Below, in pieces: positions 8,729 to 17,493 of a stretch of 64,000 nucleotides of DNA. Numbering within the stretch: the stretch's first letter is position 1; each line of letters opens with the position of its first letter. Under the pieces are notes generated by a model, which saw nothing but the letters and a program-made list of their open reading frames with translations, ran no database searches and was not told the DNA's origin. Both the position numbers and the translations under genes were made by a program. Source of the DNA: an uncultured Erwinia sp. (GTDB lineage: Bacteria > Pseudomonadota > Gammaproteobacteria > Enterobacterales > Enterobacteriaceae); contig CAMIKG010000019.1 in assembly GCA_946221915.1 (NCBI GenBank), positions 4,142 to 68,141 of the forward strand, given 5' to 3'.

Positions 8729-9214
8729 ATGAAATACGATACTTCCGAACTCTGCGACATTTATCAGGAAGAAGTGAATGTTGTGGAACCGCTCTTTTCA
8801 AACTTTGGTGGGCGCACCTCGTTTGGTGGGCAAATCACCACAGTGAAATGTTTCGAGGATAATGGACTGCTCTACGATCTGCTGGAAGAGAACGGTCGTG
8901 GCCGCGTGCTGTTGGTGGATGGCGGTGGCTCGGTGCGCCGCGCGCTGGTCGATGCCGCTCTGGCGCGCCTGGCGGTGCAAAACGAGTGGGAAGGGATTGT
9001 TGTCTACGGTTCCGTGCGTCAGGTTGACGACCTGGAAGAGCTGGATCTCGGTATTCAGGCGATTGCCGCGATACCGGTTGGCGCAGCAGGTGAAGGCATT
9101 GGCGAAAGCGATGTGCGCGTTAACTTCGGCGGCGTCACCTTCTTCTCCGGTGACCACCTGTATGCTGATAACACCGGCATTATCCTGTCAGAAGATCCGC
9201 TCGATATCGAATAA
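8729..9214 (+). CDS. rraA: Ribonuclease activity regulator RraA
   Basis: RraA is a trimeric inhibitor that binds the C-terminal scaffold of RNase E and dampens mRNA decay. The 161 residues match the E. coli protein nearly throughout, including KYDTSELCDIYQE and the glycine-rich VDGGGSVRRALVDA. Despite the old MenG label it is not a methyltransferase. It lies downstream of menA and converges on zapB. Confidence 0.96.
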   Translation: MKYDTSELCDIYQEEVNVVEPLFSNFGGRTSFGGQITTVKCFEDNGLLYDLLEENGRGRVLLVDGGGSVRRALVDAALARLAVQNEWEGIVVYGSVRQVDDLEELDLGIQAIAAIPVGAAGEGIGESDVRVNFGGVTFFSGDHLYADNTGIILSEDPLDIE

Positions 9215-9229
9215 GCTGGCTGACACAGC

Positions 9230-9257
9230 AAAACGGGCGCCAGCAGCGCCCGTTTTT
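9230..9257. terminator. Bidirectional terminator between rraA and zapB
   Basis: AAAACGGGCGC, a CAGCA loop and GCGCCCGTTTTT form an 11-bp stem with A and T tracts on either side. It serves the two convergent genes. Confidence 0.9.
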
Positions 9258-9278
9258 GATTCGGTCATCACACCGCGA

Positions 9279-9518
9279 TCAGACTTCTTCCATCTTTCCC
9301 AGCAAAGCGCGCAGGCGCTCCTGCCAGACGTGCTGCTCTTCTTTCAGCTGCTGGTTTTCACGCATCAGTGACTCGGTGTTGCCCGCCACCTGGCTGGCTT
9401 CCTGACGCAGCGCATTGTTCTGCTCTTTCAGCTCTTCAATTTCCATCTGCAACAGGGTGATGGTATCAATCGCCTGCTGTACTTTCGCTTCCAGTTTCTC
9501 GAATACTTCAAATGACAT
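9279..9518 (-). CDS. zapB: Cell division protein ZapB
   Basis: ZapB is a small coiled-coil protein that stabilises the Z ring through ZapA and links it to MatP. The 79-residue product is almost all heptad-repeat helix, from MSFEVFEKLEAKVQQAIDTI to WQERLRALLGKMEEV. The ATG at 9518 follows a strong AGGAGAGG site. The frame is open further upstream to 9671, but that extension is unlike any ZapB. Confidence 0.94.
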   Translation of the reverse strand: MSFEVFEKLEAKVQQAIDTITLLQMEIEELKEQNNALRQEASQVAGNTESLMRENQQLKEEQHVWQERLRALLGKMEEV

Positions 9519-9920
9519 CTTTGTACCTCTCCTAATCGCAAGGCGTTGATGATGCGGGACACAGCACGCGAATATCGCGAAAATCGTGCATCCGGCAACG
9601 ATTCCCCGATTGTATGTAGCGCTGTGCGCCAAGTCCAGCAGCGAACCCTTGTGGAGTGCAGTCTGTAACAATTTTCAGCTTATGCCTAAAAATGGCTCAC
9701 CCTGCCGGATGCATGATTATTAACCGCTTCAATGATGTTTTTGGAAAGCCAAAAGGCGCGAAAGCGCGCATTTTTTTGACAGGGTACACAGTTTTTGATT
9801 TCGCTATTTCTCGAAAACGCTCGTTAACGATAAATTCACATCAGCCCTACATCAGATCGGGGCGACCGATTATACAAAACAATCAACGACAACATTTAAC
9901 TCGCCTTCAGGAACGTCATT
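9519..9920 (+). promoter_or_regulatory. glpFKX control region (zapB-glpF intergenic)
   Basis: This 402-base gap holds the promoters of glpF and of divergent zapB. A GCGC-GAAA-GCGC hairpin followed by seven T lies at 9751-9777 and may end an upstream transcript. A consensus TTGACA is at 9776-9781, without a clear -10 at standard spacing. The perfect palindrome TCGTTAACGA at 9821-9830 matches the core of GlpR operators and is the best repressor-site candidate. No ORF of merit is present. Confidence 0.5.
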
Positions 9921-10778
9921 ATGAGCCAGACAGCAACAAGCACACTGAAAGGTCAGTGTATCGCCGAGTTTCTCGGCACCGGTTTGATTCTCTTCTTCGG
10001 CGCAGGCTGTGTGGCGGCGCTGAAACTGGCGGGCGCCAGCTTTGGACAGTGGGAAATCAGCGTGATTTGGGGACTGGGGGTGTCGATGGCGATTTACATG
10101 AGCGCCGCGATCTCCGGTGCTCACCTGAACCCTGCGGTCACCGTCGCCCTCTGGCTGTTCGCCTGTTTTGACCGTCGTAAAGTCCTGCCCTATATTCTGG
10201 CGCAAATCGCCGGCGCTTTCTGCGCTGTCGCCCTGGTGTATGGCCTCTACTACAATCTGTTTATCGATTACGAGCAAACGCATCAAATGGTGCGCGGCAG
10301 CGTCGAGAGTCTGGACCTGGCCGGCATCTTCTCTACCTACCCTAACCCGCATATCGGCGTCGGCCAGGCGTTCCTGGTAGAGATGGTGATTACTGCGGTA
10401 CTGATGGCGCTGATTATGGCGCTGACCGATGACGGCAACGGCATTCCGCGTGGACCGCTGGCACCACTGCTGATTGGTTTACTGATTGCCGTGATCGGCG
10501 CATCCATGGGTCCACTGACCGGCTTCGCCCTGAACCCGGCGCGTGACTTCGGACCAAAAATCTTTGCCTGGTTAGCAGGCTGGGGCGACGTGGCCTTTAC
10601 TGGTGGTCGCGACATCCCTTACTTCCTCGTACCGATTTTTGGACCGTTAGTCGGCGCCAGCCTCGGAGCATTTGGTTATCGCGCCTTGATTGGCCGCCAC
10701 CTGCCATGCGATGTTTGCGTCACTGAAGACGCGAAAGCTGAAAAAGCTGTCGCCAGCACTGAACAACGTAAAGCGTAA
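9921..10778 (+). CDS. glpF: Glycerol facilitator (aquaglyceroporin)
   Basis: GlpF is the inner-membrane channel for glycerol and small polyols. The 285-residue protein has six membrane segments and both NPA boxes: HLNPAVTVALW after helix 2, and ALNPARDFGPK with the aquaglyceroporin-type aspartate (NPARD) in the second half. It is first in the glpFKX operon and is followed after 30 bases by glpK. Confidence 0.97.
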   Translation: MSQTATSTLKGQCIAEFLGTGLILFFGAGCVAALKLAGASFGQWEISVIWGLGVSMAIYMSAAISGAHLNPAVTVALWLFACFDRRKVLPYILAQIAGAFCAVALVYGLYYNLFIDYEQTHQMVRGSVESLDLAGIFSTYPNPHIGVGQAFLVEMVITAVLMALIMALTDDGNGIPRGPLAPLLIGLLIAVIGASMGPLTGFALNPARDFGPKIFAWLAGWGDVAFTGGRDIPYFLVPIFGPLVGASLGAFGYRALIGRHLPCDVCVTEDAKAEKAVASTEQRKA

Positions 10779-10808
10779 CTGTGATCCTTTGAACATCAGG
10801 AATAGATT

Positions 10809-12320
10809 ATGACTACTGAGAAAAAATATATCGTCGCACTCGACCAGGGCACCACCAGCTCACGTGCCGTCGTACTGGATCATGACGCCAATATCATTGC
10901 CGTGTCACAACGCGAATTCACCCAGATTTACCCTAAACCAGGCTGGGTTGAGCACGACCCAATGGAGATCTGGGCATCACAGAGTTCAACGCTGGTCGAA
11001 GTGCTGGCACACGAAGATATCACTGCCGATCAAATCGCCGCGATTGGTATCACCAACCAGCGTGAGACCACCATCGTCTGGGACAAAGAGAGTGGCAAGC
11101 CGGTTTACAACGCCATTGTCTGGCAGGACCCACGCACCGCGTCCTTCTGCGAAAAGCTGAAAAAAGAGGGGCTGGAAGAGTATATCCGTGACACCACCGG
11201 CCTGGTGATTAACCCATACTTCTCCGGCACCAAAGTGAAGTGGATCCTCGACAACGTGGAAGGCGCGCGTGACCGTGCCAAACGTGGTGAGCTGCTGTTC
11301 GGCACCGTCGACAGCTGGCTGGTGTGGAAAATGACGCAGGGACGGGTGCATATCACCGACTTTACCAATGCTTCCCGCACCATGATGTTCAATATCCACA
11401 AGCTTGAATGGGATCAGCGCATGCTGGATATCCTTGATATCCCGCGTGAAATGCTGCCGGAAGTACGTCACTCCTCAGAAGTTTACGGTCAGACCAACAT
11501 TGGCGGTAAAGGCGGCACACGTATTCCGATTGCCGGTATCGCTGGTGACCAGCAGGCGGCGCTGTATGGCCAGCTGTGTGTCCAGCCGGGAATGGCGAAA
11601 AATACCTACGGCACCGGCTGCTTTATGCTGATGAACACCGGTACTGAAGCCGTGACATCGAAAAACGGCCTGCTGACCACCATCGCCTGCGGTCCGCGCG
11701 GTGAAGTGAACTATGCGCTGGAAGGCGCCGTGTTCATGGCTGGCGCATCTATCCAGTGGCTGCGTGACGAGATGAAGCTGTTCAGCGACTCCATGGATTC
11801 CGAATACTTCGCTACCAAAGTGAAAGACAGCAACGGCGTGTATATGGTGCCTGCCTTTACCGGTCTCGGCGCGCCTTACTGGGATCCGTATGCCCGCGGT
11901 GCACTGTTTGGCCTTACGCGCGGTGCTAACGCCAACCATGTTATTCGCGCCACGCTGGAATCTATCGCCTATCAGACGCGTGATGTTCTGGAAGCGATGC
12001 AGGCTGATGCCGATATGCGACTGCAGTCACTGCGCGTGGATGGCGGTGCGGTTTCCAATAACTTCCTGATGCAGTTCCAGTCCGATATTCTCGGTACCCG
12101 GGTAGAACGTCCGGAAGTACGTGAAGTCACGGCGCTGGGTGCGGCTTATCTGGCTGGTCTGGCGGTAGGCTTCTGGGAAAACCTGGATGAAGTCCGCGCG
12201 AAATCAGTTATTGAGCGTGAATTCCGTCCGAGCATTGAAACCACCGAGCGTAACGTGCGTTATGCTGGCTGGAAAAAAGCGGTTGCCCGCGCTCAGGCGT
12301 GGGAAGATCAGGACAGCTAA
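10809..12320 (+). CDS. glpK: Glycerol kinase
   Basis: GlpK phosphorylates glycerol to sn-glycerol 3-phosphate and so traps what GlpF admits. The 503-residue FGGY-family kinase has the N-terminal ALDQGTTSSRAV nucleotide loop and the NQRETT and GWVEHDPMEIW motifs. The IGGKGGTRIPI loop that binds fructose 1,6-bisphosphate is kept, as is the C-terminal PSIETTERNVRYAGW region that contacts EIIA-Glc. Both allosteric controls known from E. coli are therefore probably conserved. Confidence 0.97.
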   Translation: MTTEKKYIVALDQGTTSSRAVVLDHDANIIAVSQREFTQIYPKPGWVEHDPMEIWASQSSTLVEVLAHEDITADQIAAIGITNQRETTIVWDKESGKPVYNAIVWQDPRTASFCEKLKKEGLEEYIRDTTGLVINPYFSGTKVKWILDNVEGARDRAKRGELLFGTVDSWLVWKMTQGRVHITDFTNASRTMMFNIHKLEWDQRMLDILDIPREMLPEVRHSSEVYGQTNIGGKGGTRIPIAGIAGDQQAALYGQLCVQPGMAKNTYGTGCFMLMNTGTEAVTSKNGLLTTIACGPRGEVNYALEGAVFMAGASIQWLRDEMKLFSDSMDSEYFATKVKDSNGVYMVPAFTGLGAPYWDPYARGALFGLTRGANANHVIRATLESIAYQTRDVLEAMQADADMRLQSLRVDGGAVSNNFLMQFQSDILGTRVERPEVREVTALGAAYLAGLAVGFWENLDEVRAKSVIEREFRPSIETTERNVRYAGWKKAVARAQAWEDQDS

Positions 12321-12363
12321 TTGCGCACCATCGGGAGTCGTTCATGGCTCCCTTCTCATCCCA

Positions 12364-12386
12364 AAGGGCGGCATTATGCCGCCCTT
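12364..12386. terminator. Hairpin between glpK and glpX
   Basis: AAGGGCGGCA and TGCCGCCCTT form a perfect 10-bp stem with a TTA loop. The T tract after it is short, so it may be a partial terminator or an mRNA-stability element within the operon. Confidence 0.65.
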
Positions 12387-12460
12387 GTTGATCGCAGCCG
12401 CCTGTCGACCTGAACGAATGTGGTAAACTGCCCGCCTTATCTTTTCCCCCGAGGCATACC

Positions 12461-13471
12461 ATGAAACGAGAACTCGCCATTGAATTTTCCCGTGTTACCG
12501 AAGCCGCCGCTCTGGCGGGTTACAAGTGGTTAGGACGCGGAGATAAAAATACCGCCGACGGCGCTGCAGTGCATGCCATGCGCATCACGCTGAACAAAGT
12601 CGATATTGACGGGCAAATCGTGATTGGCGAGGGTGAAATTGATGAAGCGCCGATGCTGTATATCGGTGAAAAAGTGGGAACTGGCCACGGTGATGCGGTG
12701 GATATCGCCGTCGACCCGATTGAAGGCACCCGCATGACCGCCATGGGTCAGGCAAACGCGCTGGCGGTGCTGGCGGTGGGCGAAAAAGGCGCGTTCCTCA
12801 ACGCGCCTGATATGTATATGGAAAAGCTGATTGTCGGCCCTGGCGCGAAAGGCAGCATCGACCTCAATCTTCCGCTGGCGGACAATCTGCAGCGTATCGC
12901 CCAGGCGCTTAACAAGCCGCTGACGGCGCTCACTGTCACCATCCTGGCGAAGCCGCGCCATGACGCGATTATCCGCGAGATGCAGCAACTCGGCGTACGG
13001 GTTTTCGCCATTCCTGACGGTGATGTCGCCGCGTCGATTCTGACCTGTATGCCGGACAGCGAAGTGGATGTGCTGTACGGTATCGGCGGCGCGCCGGAAG
13101 GGGTGGTCTCCGCCGCGGTGATCCGTGCGCTGGATGGCGATATGCAGGGTCGTCTGCTGGCGCGCCATGTGGTGAAAGGCGACAGCGTGGAAAACCGCCG
13201 CATTGGCGAAGAGGAACTGCAGCGCTGCCAGCAAATGGGGATTCAGGCGGGTGAAGTGCTGCAACTCGGTGAGATGGCGCGTAACGATAACGTGATTTTC
13301 TCCGCCACCGGCATTACCAGCGGTGACCTGCTGAAAGGCATTACCCGCAGCGGTAACCTGGCGACCACCGAAACCCTGCTGATCCGCGGCAAATCACGCA
13401 CCATCCGCCGCATTCAGTCCATTCATTATCTCGATCGCAAAGACGCTGAACTGCATCAGTATATTCTGTAA
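12461..13471 (+). CDS. glpX: Fructose-1,6-bisphosphatase class II
   Basis: GlpX hydrolyses fructose 1,6-bisphosphate in gluconeogenesis, needed for growth on glycerol. The 336 residues match the E. coli length. Visible motifs are GEGEIDEAPMLYIGE and DIAVDPIEGT (metal and phosphate binding) and TILAKPRHD. A GAGG ribosome site precedes the ATG. The hairpin after glpK suggests that glpX may be partly uncoupled from glpFK. Confidence 0.97.
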   Translation: MKRELAIEFSRVTEAAALAGYKWLGRGDKNTADGAAVHAMRITLNKVDIDGQIVIGEGEIDEAPMLYIGEKVGTGHGDAVDIAVDPIEGTRMTAMGQANALAVLAVGEKGAFLNAPDMYMEKLIVGPGAKGSIDLNLPLADNLQRIAQALNKPLTALTVTILAKPRHDAIIREMQQLGVRVFAIPDGDVAASILTCMPDSEVDVLYGIGGAPEGVVSAAVIRALDGDMQGRLLARHVVKGDSVENRRIGEEELQRCQQMGIQAGEVLQLGEMARNDNVIFSATGITSGDLLKGITRSGNLATTETLLIRGKSRTIRRIQSIHYLDRKDAELHQYIL

Positions 13472-13609
13472 CGGACCACTGCTTACTGAGGGTGCAGATT
13501 TGTCGATATGAGCTTTGCCGCTTGCCGGGGGGTGGAAAAATCATCACACCCTGGCGAAGATGACAATACGCAAGCATCGCGAACCACCCGCTAACCCTGA
13601 GGAGTGTCT

Positions 13610-14356
13610 ATGGCTGAATGGCTCACCGGAAAAGTGACCAGCGTGACCAACTGGACAGAGAATTTGTTCAGCATCACCGTCAACGCCCCTGTTGCCCCCT
13701 TTACTGCGGGTCAGTACGGCAAGCTGGCGCTGGAAATTGATGGCGAACGCGTGCAGCGCGCGTACTCCTATGTCAATGCGCCCAGCGACCCAAACCTTGA
13801 GTTTTACCTGGTCACCGTGCCGGAAGGCAGGCTGAGTCCGCGGCTGTTTGCGCTGCGTGAAGGTGATGAGGTGCAGGTGGTCAAAGAAGCCCAGGGCTTT
13901 TTTGTGGTGGAAGAGGTTCCTGAGTGTGAAACTCTGTGGATGCTGGCGACCGGCACTGGTCTCGGCCCCTACCTCTCCATTTTGCAGGAGGGCAAAGACC
14001 TTGAGCGCTTCCGCCATATCGTGCTGGTGCACGCCGCCCGCTTCGCCTCTGACCTCAGCTATCTGCCGCTGATGCAACAGCTGCAGCAGCGTTATAACGG
14101 CAAGCTGCGTATCCAGACAGTGGTCAGCCGTGAAGAAGCGGCGGGTTCACTGACCGGTCGCATCCCGGCGCTGATCGCCAGTGGGCAGCTGGAGGAGGCG
14201 GTGGGACTGCCAATGGATGCGGCAACCAGCCATATCATGCTGTGTGGTAACCCGGAGATGGTGCGCGACACTCAGCAACTGCTGAAAGAGACGCGCGAAA
14301 TGCGCAAACATCTGCGCCGCAAACCGGGCCATATCTCCAGCGAAAACTACTGGTGA
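13610..14356 (+). CDS. fpr: Ferredoxin/flavodoxin--NADP reductase
   Basis: Fpr is an FAD enzyme that passes electrons from NADPH to flavodoxin or ferredoxin, and in E. coli it is part of the SoxRS response. The 248-residue product has the FAD-binding RAYSYVNAPS motif and the NADP-binding LATGTGLGPYLSIL segment, and ends in the aromatic tail ENYW. The ATG at 13610 has a GAGGAG site just upstream. The last 10 bases overlap the convergent yiiR. Confidence 0.96.
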   Translation: MAEWLTGKVTSVTNWTENLFSITVNAPVAPFTAGQYGKLALEIDGERVQRAYSYVNAPSDPNLEFYLVTVPEGRLSPRLFALREGDEVQVVKEAQGFFVVEEVPECETLWMLATGTGLGPYLSILQEGKDLERFRHIVLVHAARFASDLSYLPLMQQLQQRYNGKLRIQTVVSREEAAGSLTGRIPALIASGQLEEAVGLPMDAATSHIMLCGNPEMVRDTQQLLKETREMRKHLRRKPGHISSENYW

Positions 14357-14784
14357 TCAACACGGGCAAAATAATTTACCGGACGCGCCGCGCTGCCAAA
14401 ACGGTTGTCGCCTGCCGTGCCGGTAAAAATGCCCAAATCGAATAGCAGGGTCGCCAGAACCAAAGCCGGGATAAAGCGGCCCAGTATCCACGGCCAGACA
14501 CTGCCCAGCACCGCCCAGTTGCCCGCCAGCAGTATCCAGGCGGCTACCAGCAGCAGTGCCCACCAGCCTTTACGGTCGCGATCGTGCAAACGTTTCACGA
14601 TCACCGCGCTGCATGGCCATAGCAGGCAGACCACGCCAAACGCTGCCATCTGCGTATCAAGTAAGCCATTGTCTGCGAGGGTAAACAGCAGCACCATACT
14701 GACCAGCCACACGCCCTGCCACACCCAGAAATCGCGTCGCCCCAGACGACCACGAAAGGAAAAACACCATTGTTGTAATGTCAT
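14347..14784 (-). CDS. yiiR: DUF805 family inner-membrane protein YiiR
   Basis: This is a 145-residue membrane protein of the DUF805 family. The signature N-terminus LQQWCFSFRGRLGRRDFWVW is followed by about four membrane segments and the conserved VKRLHDRDRKGWW loop. The function is unknown. Its position beside fpr and upstream of tpiA matches E. coli yiiR. It is transcribed divergently from yiiQ and its 3' end overlaps fpr. Confidence 0.85.
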   Translation of the reverse strand: MTLQQWCFSFRGRLGRRDFWVWQGVWLVSMVLLFTLADNGLLDTQMAAFGVVCLLWPCSAVIVKRLHDRDRKGWWALLLVAAWILLAGNWAVLGSVWPWILGRFIPALVLATLLFDLGIFTGTAGDNRFGSAARPVNYFARVDHQ

Positions 14785-14888
14785 GTAAACAACCCAGAAA
14801 AAGTAAGAATTTAAGACCGCGGCTTTTGACTTTCGCGGGTAAAAACCGTTCTAATCGTTGCCTGAGTTTACTGGTTAGGGTCGACAAA

Positions 14889-15479
14889 ATGAAGAAAGCG
14901 CGCAGCATTGCGTTACTCTCTGCATGTTTATTTTGGCAAAGCGCCTGGGCCGATCCTGAGCCACAGGACCGGTCCGAACACATGCCCACCGCCCCTTACC
15001 TGCTGGCCGGTGCGCCAACGTTCGATATGACCATTGCCCAGTTTCGCGAGAAATATAATCTGGCGAATCCCGCGCTACCGATCAGCGAATATCGCGCCGT
15101 GGATAACCGCGGTGACAAAAGCAATCTGACGCGCGCCGCCAGCAAGATTAATGAAAATCTGTATGCTTCTACCGCGCTGGAGCAGGGCACGGGGAAAATC
15201 AAAACCTTACAGATTACCTGGCTGCCGATCCCTGGGCCGGAAGAGAAGAGCGCACGGGATAAGGCCCTCTCTTATATGGTGGCAATGCTGCGCTTTTTTG
15301 CCCCGAATATTTCCGCAGACGACGCGACTAAGCGGCTGAATACGTTACTGAATAAAGGTAAAGGATCGCGCTATTTCGCCCAGACGGAGGGCGCTCTGCG
15401 CTTCGTGGTGGCGGATAATGGTGAAAAAGGCCTGACATTCGCCGTAGAGCCGATAAAACTGTCGCTGGCAGAGCCGTAA
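14889..15479 (+). CDS. yiiQ: DUF1454 periplasmic protein YiiQ
   Basis: This 196-residue protein has a clear signal peptide (MKKARSIALLSACLFWQSAWA) and is predicted to be periplasmic. The mature part (APYLLAGAPTFDMTIAQFREKYN) fits the DUF1454/YiiQ family, whose function is not known. The frame is open upstream to 14778, but the ATG at 14889 places the signal peptide at the N-terminus. It sits between divergent yiiR and tpiA, as in E. coli. Confidence 0.85.
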   Translation: MKKARSIALLSACLFWQSAWADPEPQDRSEHMPTAPYLLAGAPTFDMTIAQFREKYNLANPALPISEYRAVDNRGDKSNLTRAASKINENLYASTALEQGTGKIKTLQITWLPIPGPEEKSARDKALSYMVAMLRFFAPNISADDATKRLNTLLNKGKGSRYFAQTEGALRFVVADNGEKGLTFAVEPIKLSLAEP

Positions 15480-15548
15480 CGACGCCGTCAAATATGACGA
15501 AAAGCAAAGCCTTTCAGGATTTTGATCTCTATACTGTCTGGCAGACAT

Positions 15549-15566
15549 CACTGCCGTCAGGCAGTG
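15549..15566 (+). other. Hairpin between yiiQ and tpiA
   Basis: CACTGCC and GGCAGTG form a perfect 7-bp stem with a GTCA loop, about 37 bases before the tpiA start. A TATACT at 15530-15535 could be the tpiA -10 element, which would put the hairpin in the tpiA leader. Confidence 0.5.
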
Positions 15567-15602
15567 CTATTTAAAAGTATCACGTTAAGCGTGGAGGATA
15601 TG

Positions 15603-16367
15603 ATGCGACATCCATTAGTGATGGGTAACTGGAAACTGAACGGCAACAAACACATGGTCAACGAGTTGATCGAAGGTCTGCGTAAAGAGCTCAGCACCGT
15701 TGATGGTTGCGGCGTAGCGATCGCACCACCGGTGATGTATCTGGATCAGGCTAAACACGCCATTTCCGGTAGCCGCATCGCAATGGGTGCGCAGAACGTT
15801 GACGTGAACCTGTCCGGCGCATTTACCGGTGAAGTTTCCGCAGAGATGCTGAAAGATGTCGGCGCGCAATACATCATTATCGGCCACTCTGAGCGTCGTA
15901 CTTATCACAAAGAGAGCGATGAGTTTATCGCGAAAAAATTCGCGGTGCTGAAAGCCGCGGGTCTGATCCCGGTTCTGTGCATCGGTGAAACCGAAGCGGA
16001 AAACGAAGCAGGCCAGACTGAAGAAGTGTGCGCACGTCAGATTGACGCGGTGCTGGAAACTCAGGGCGCAGACGCCTTTAAAGGCGTGGTTATTGCTTAC
16101 GAGCCAGTCTGGGCGATTGGTACCGGCAAATCCGCTACCCCTGCACAGGCACAGGCGGTGCATAAATTCATTCGTGATCATATCGCGAAGAAAGATGCGG
16201 CTATCGCTGAGCAGGTCATCATTCAGTACGGCGGCTCTGTTAACGATAAAAACGCAGCAGAACTGTTTACCCAGCCGGATATCGATGGCGCGCTGGTGGG
16301 CGGTGCTTCACTGAAAGCAGATGCGTTTGCGGTGATCGTGAAAGCGGCAGCGGAAGCGAAGAAGTAA
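15603..16367 (+). CDS. tpiA: Triose-phosphate isomerase
   Basis: TpiA interconverts dihydroxyacetone phosphate and glyceraldehyde 3-phosphate in glycolysis. The 254-residue TIM barrel shows NWKLNGNK (catalytic lysine), GHSERR (catalytic histidine) and AYEPVWAIGTGKSATP (catalytic glutamate and loop 6). Of two adjacent ATG codons, the second, at 15603, is better placed after GTGGAGG and matches the family start MRHPLVMGNWK. Confidence 0.97.
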   Translation: MRHPLVMGNWKLNGNKHMVNELIEGLRKELSTVDGCGVAIAPPVMYLDQAKHAISGSRIAMGAQNVDVNLSGAFTGEVSAEMLKDVGAQYIIIGHSERRTYHKESDEFIAKKFAVLKAAGLIPVLCIGETEAENEAGQTEEVCARQIDAVLETQGADAFKGVVIAYEPVWAIGTGKSATPAQAQAVHKFIRDHIAKKDAAIAEQVIIQYGGSVNDKNAAELFTQPDIDGALVGGASLKADAFAVIVKAAAEAKK

Positions 16368-16375
16368 ATTTGTGC

Positions 16376-16401
16376 AATGGGGATCATCCGTGATCCCCAT
16401 T
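16376..16401. terminator. Hairpin after tpiA
   Basis: AATGGGGATCA, loop TCCG and TGATCCCCATT make a perfect 11-bp stem nine bases after the tpiA stop. It lacks an immediate T tract. The following 175 bases before cdh hold no gene. Confidence 0.7.
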
Positions 16402-16576
16402 ACGCTGTCTGATTGTCTCTTTTATTTTTCCCTGCCTGTATCTGTTGCATGTGGGCGTTGTCTGGCAGTACGAGACACTCGGGTCGACCATCCCGCGGTC
16501 CTGCGCGGACAAGCCGCTCCGGAGCCATCGGAATGTTTCCCCTGATATCTGACTTTTTAGTTGCCTGAAAGTACGC

Positions 16577-17341
16577 TTAATTACTCTGCTGCAAAATCTC
16601 ACAGCTGTGATCCTGAATCTCCTCCGCCGAACCACGATTTAATTTCAGCCAGTTACGTTCCACCGCCATTAGTACCAGACGCCCATCCGGCAGCGCGGCC
16701 AGCGCCATACCATATTGGCCCATCTGTGTACGTGCCCCCGGCACTTCGTTCGCCAGGCGGATAAACACGCTCTCTGCCGCCAGTTGTTCAGCTGTCAGCG
16801 TACGCAGCAGATAAGGATGGTTCCGCAGTGTTTGCGGCTGCCAGCGCTCGTTCAGCGACGGCGCCAGCTGGTCAAGCTGTTGCCGCACGTCGCGGCGCAG
16901 GCAGGAGATATGCACATGCAGCTGATTCTGGGTACGGCCATACTGCGCATTAATTGTCAGGGAAATCGCGCTGTCTGCTACCGGTGCGGCGCGCTTTTCT
17001 GCCAGCAGGTGGCGATGTTGCCAGGAGAGCCAAAAGAAGTTGGCCGTGTGTGGATTCAGCAATTGCGGGCTTTCCATGCCGCTGATTTTCGCTACCGGCA
17101 GCAGTAAATACTGCAGCGGGCCGTTGCGATCTTTCAGCGTGACATAGCCTTCGGCAGTATCGACCTGGCTGCAGGGAGCAGGATTACCGCGTTGTTGCTG
17201 CCCAGGCACACACTTTTCACTGACAATCTGCCACAGCGCATCGGCATTACTGTGAAAATGAAAGGCGGCCAGCATCAGGCCGGACACCAGCACGACCAGC
17301 AGCAGCGCAATGATCTTTACGGCACGGTTTTTTCCCTGCAT
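16577..17341 (-). CDS. cdh: CDP-diacylglycerol pyrophosphatase
   Basis: Cdh cleaves CDP-diacylglycerol to phosphatidate and CMP at the inner membrane. The 254-residue product has one N-terminal membrane segment (IIALLLVVLVSGLMLAAF), the family stretch LKDRNGPLQYLLLPVAKISG, and a HIT-like HVHISCLRRDVR active-site motif. It ends with EEIQDHSCEIL as in E. coli Cdh. I chose the second ATG (17341) because AGAAGGG is at a proper distance from it. Gene order tpiA-cdh-sbp-pfkA is as in E. coli. Confidence 0.93.
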   Translation of the reverse strand: MQGKNRAVKIIALLLVVLVSGLMLAAFHFHSNADALWQIVSEKCVPGQQQRGNPAPCSQVDTAEGYVTLKDRNGPLQYLLLPVAKISGMESPQLLNPHTANFFWLSWQHRHLLAEKRAAPVADSAISLTINAQYGRTQNQLHVHISCLRRDVRQQLDQLAPSLNERWQPQTLRNHPYLLRTLTAEQLAAESVFIRLANEVPGARTQMGQYGMALAALPDGRLVLMAVERNWLKLNRGSAEEIQDHSCEILQQSN

Positions 17342-17456
17342 CGGCATTCCCTTCTTGTATGTTGGACAGCAAAACAATCGCCGCAGCCAGCATAAAAGTT
17401 ATCTGTGACAGAGTGAAGGCGGTATCAGGAAGGATGTTACGCAGAGGAAAAAAGAC

Positions 17457-17481
17457 AAAGCGGCAGCGAAACTGCCGCTTT
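17457..17481 (-). terminator. Terminator after sbp
   Basis: AAAGCGGCAG and CTGCCGCTTT form a perfect 10-bp stem with a five-base loop. On the minus strand it is followed by a T-rich tract, as expected for the end of sbp. Confidence 0.85.
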
Positions 17482-17493
17482 AGGAGATGAAGA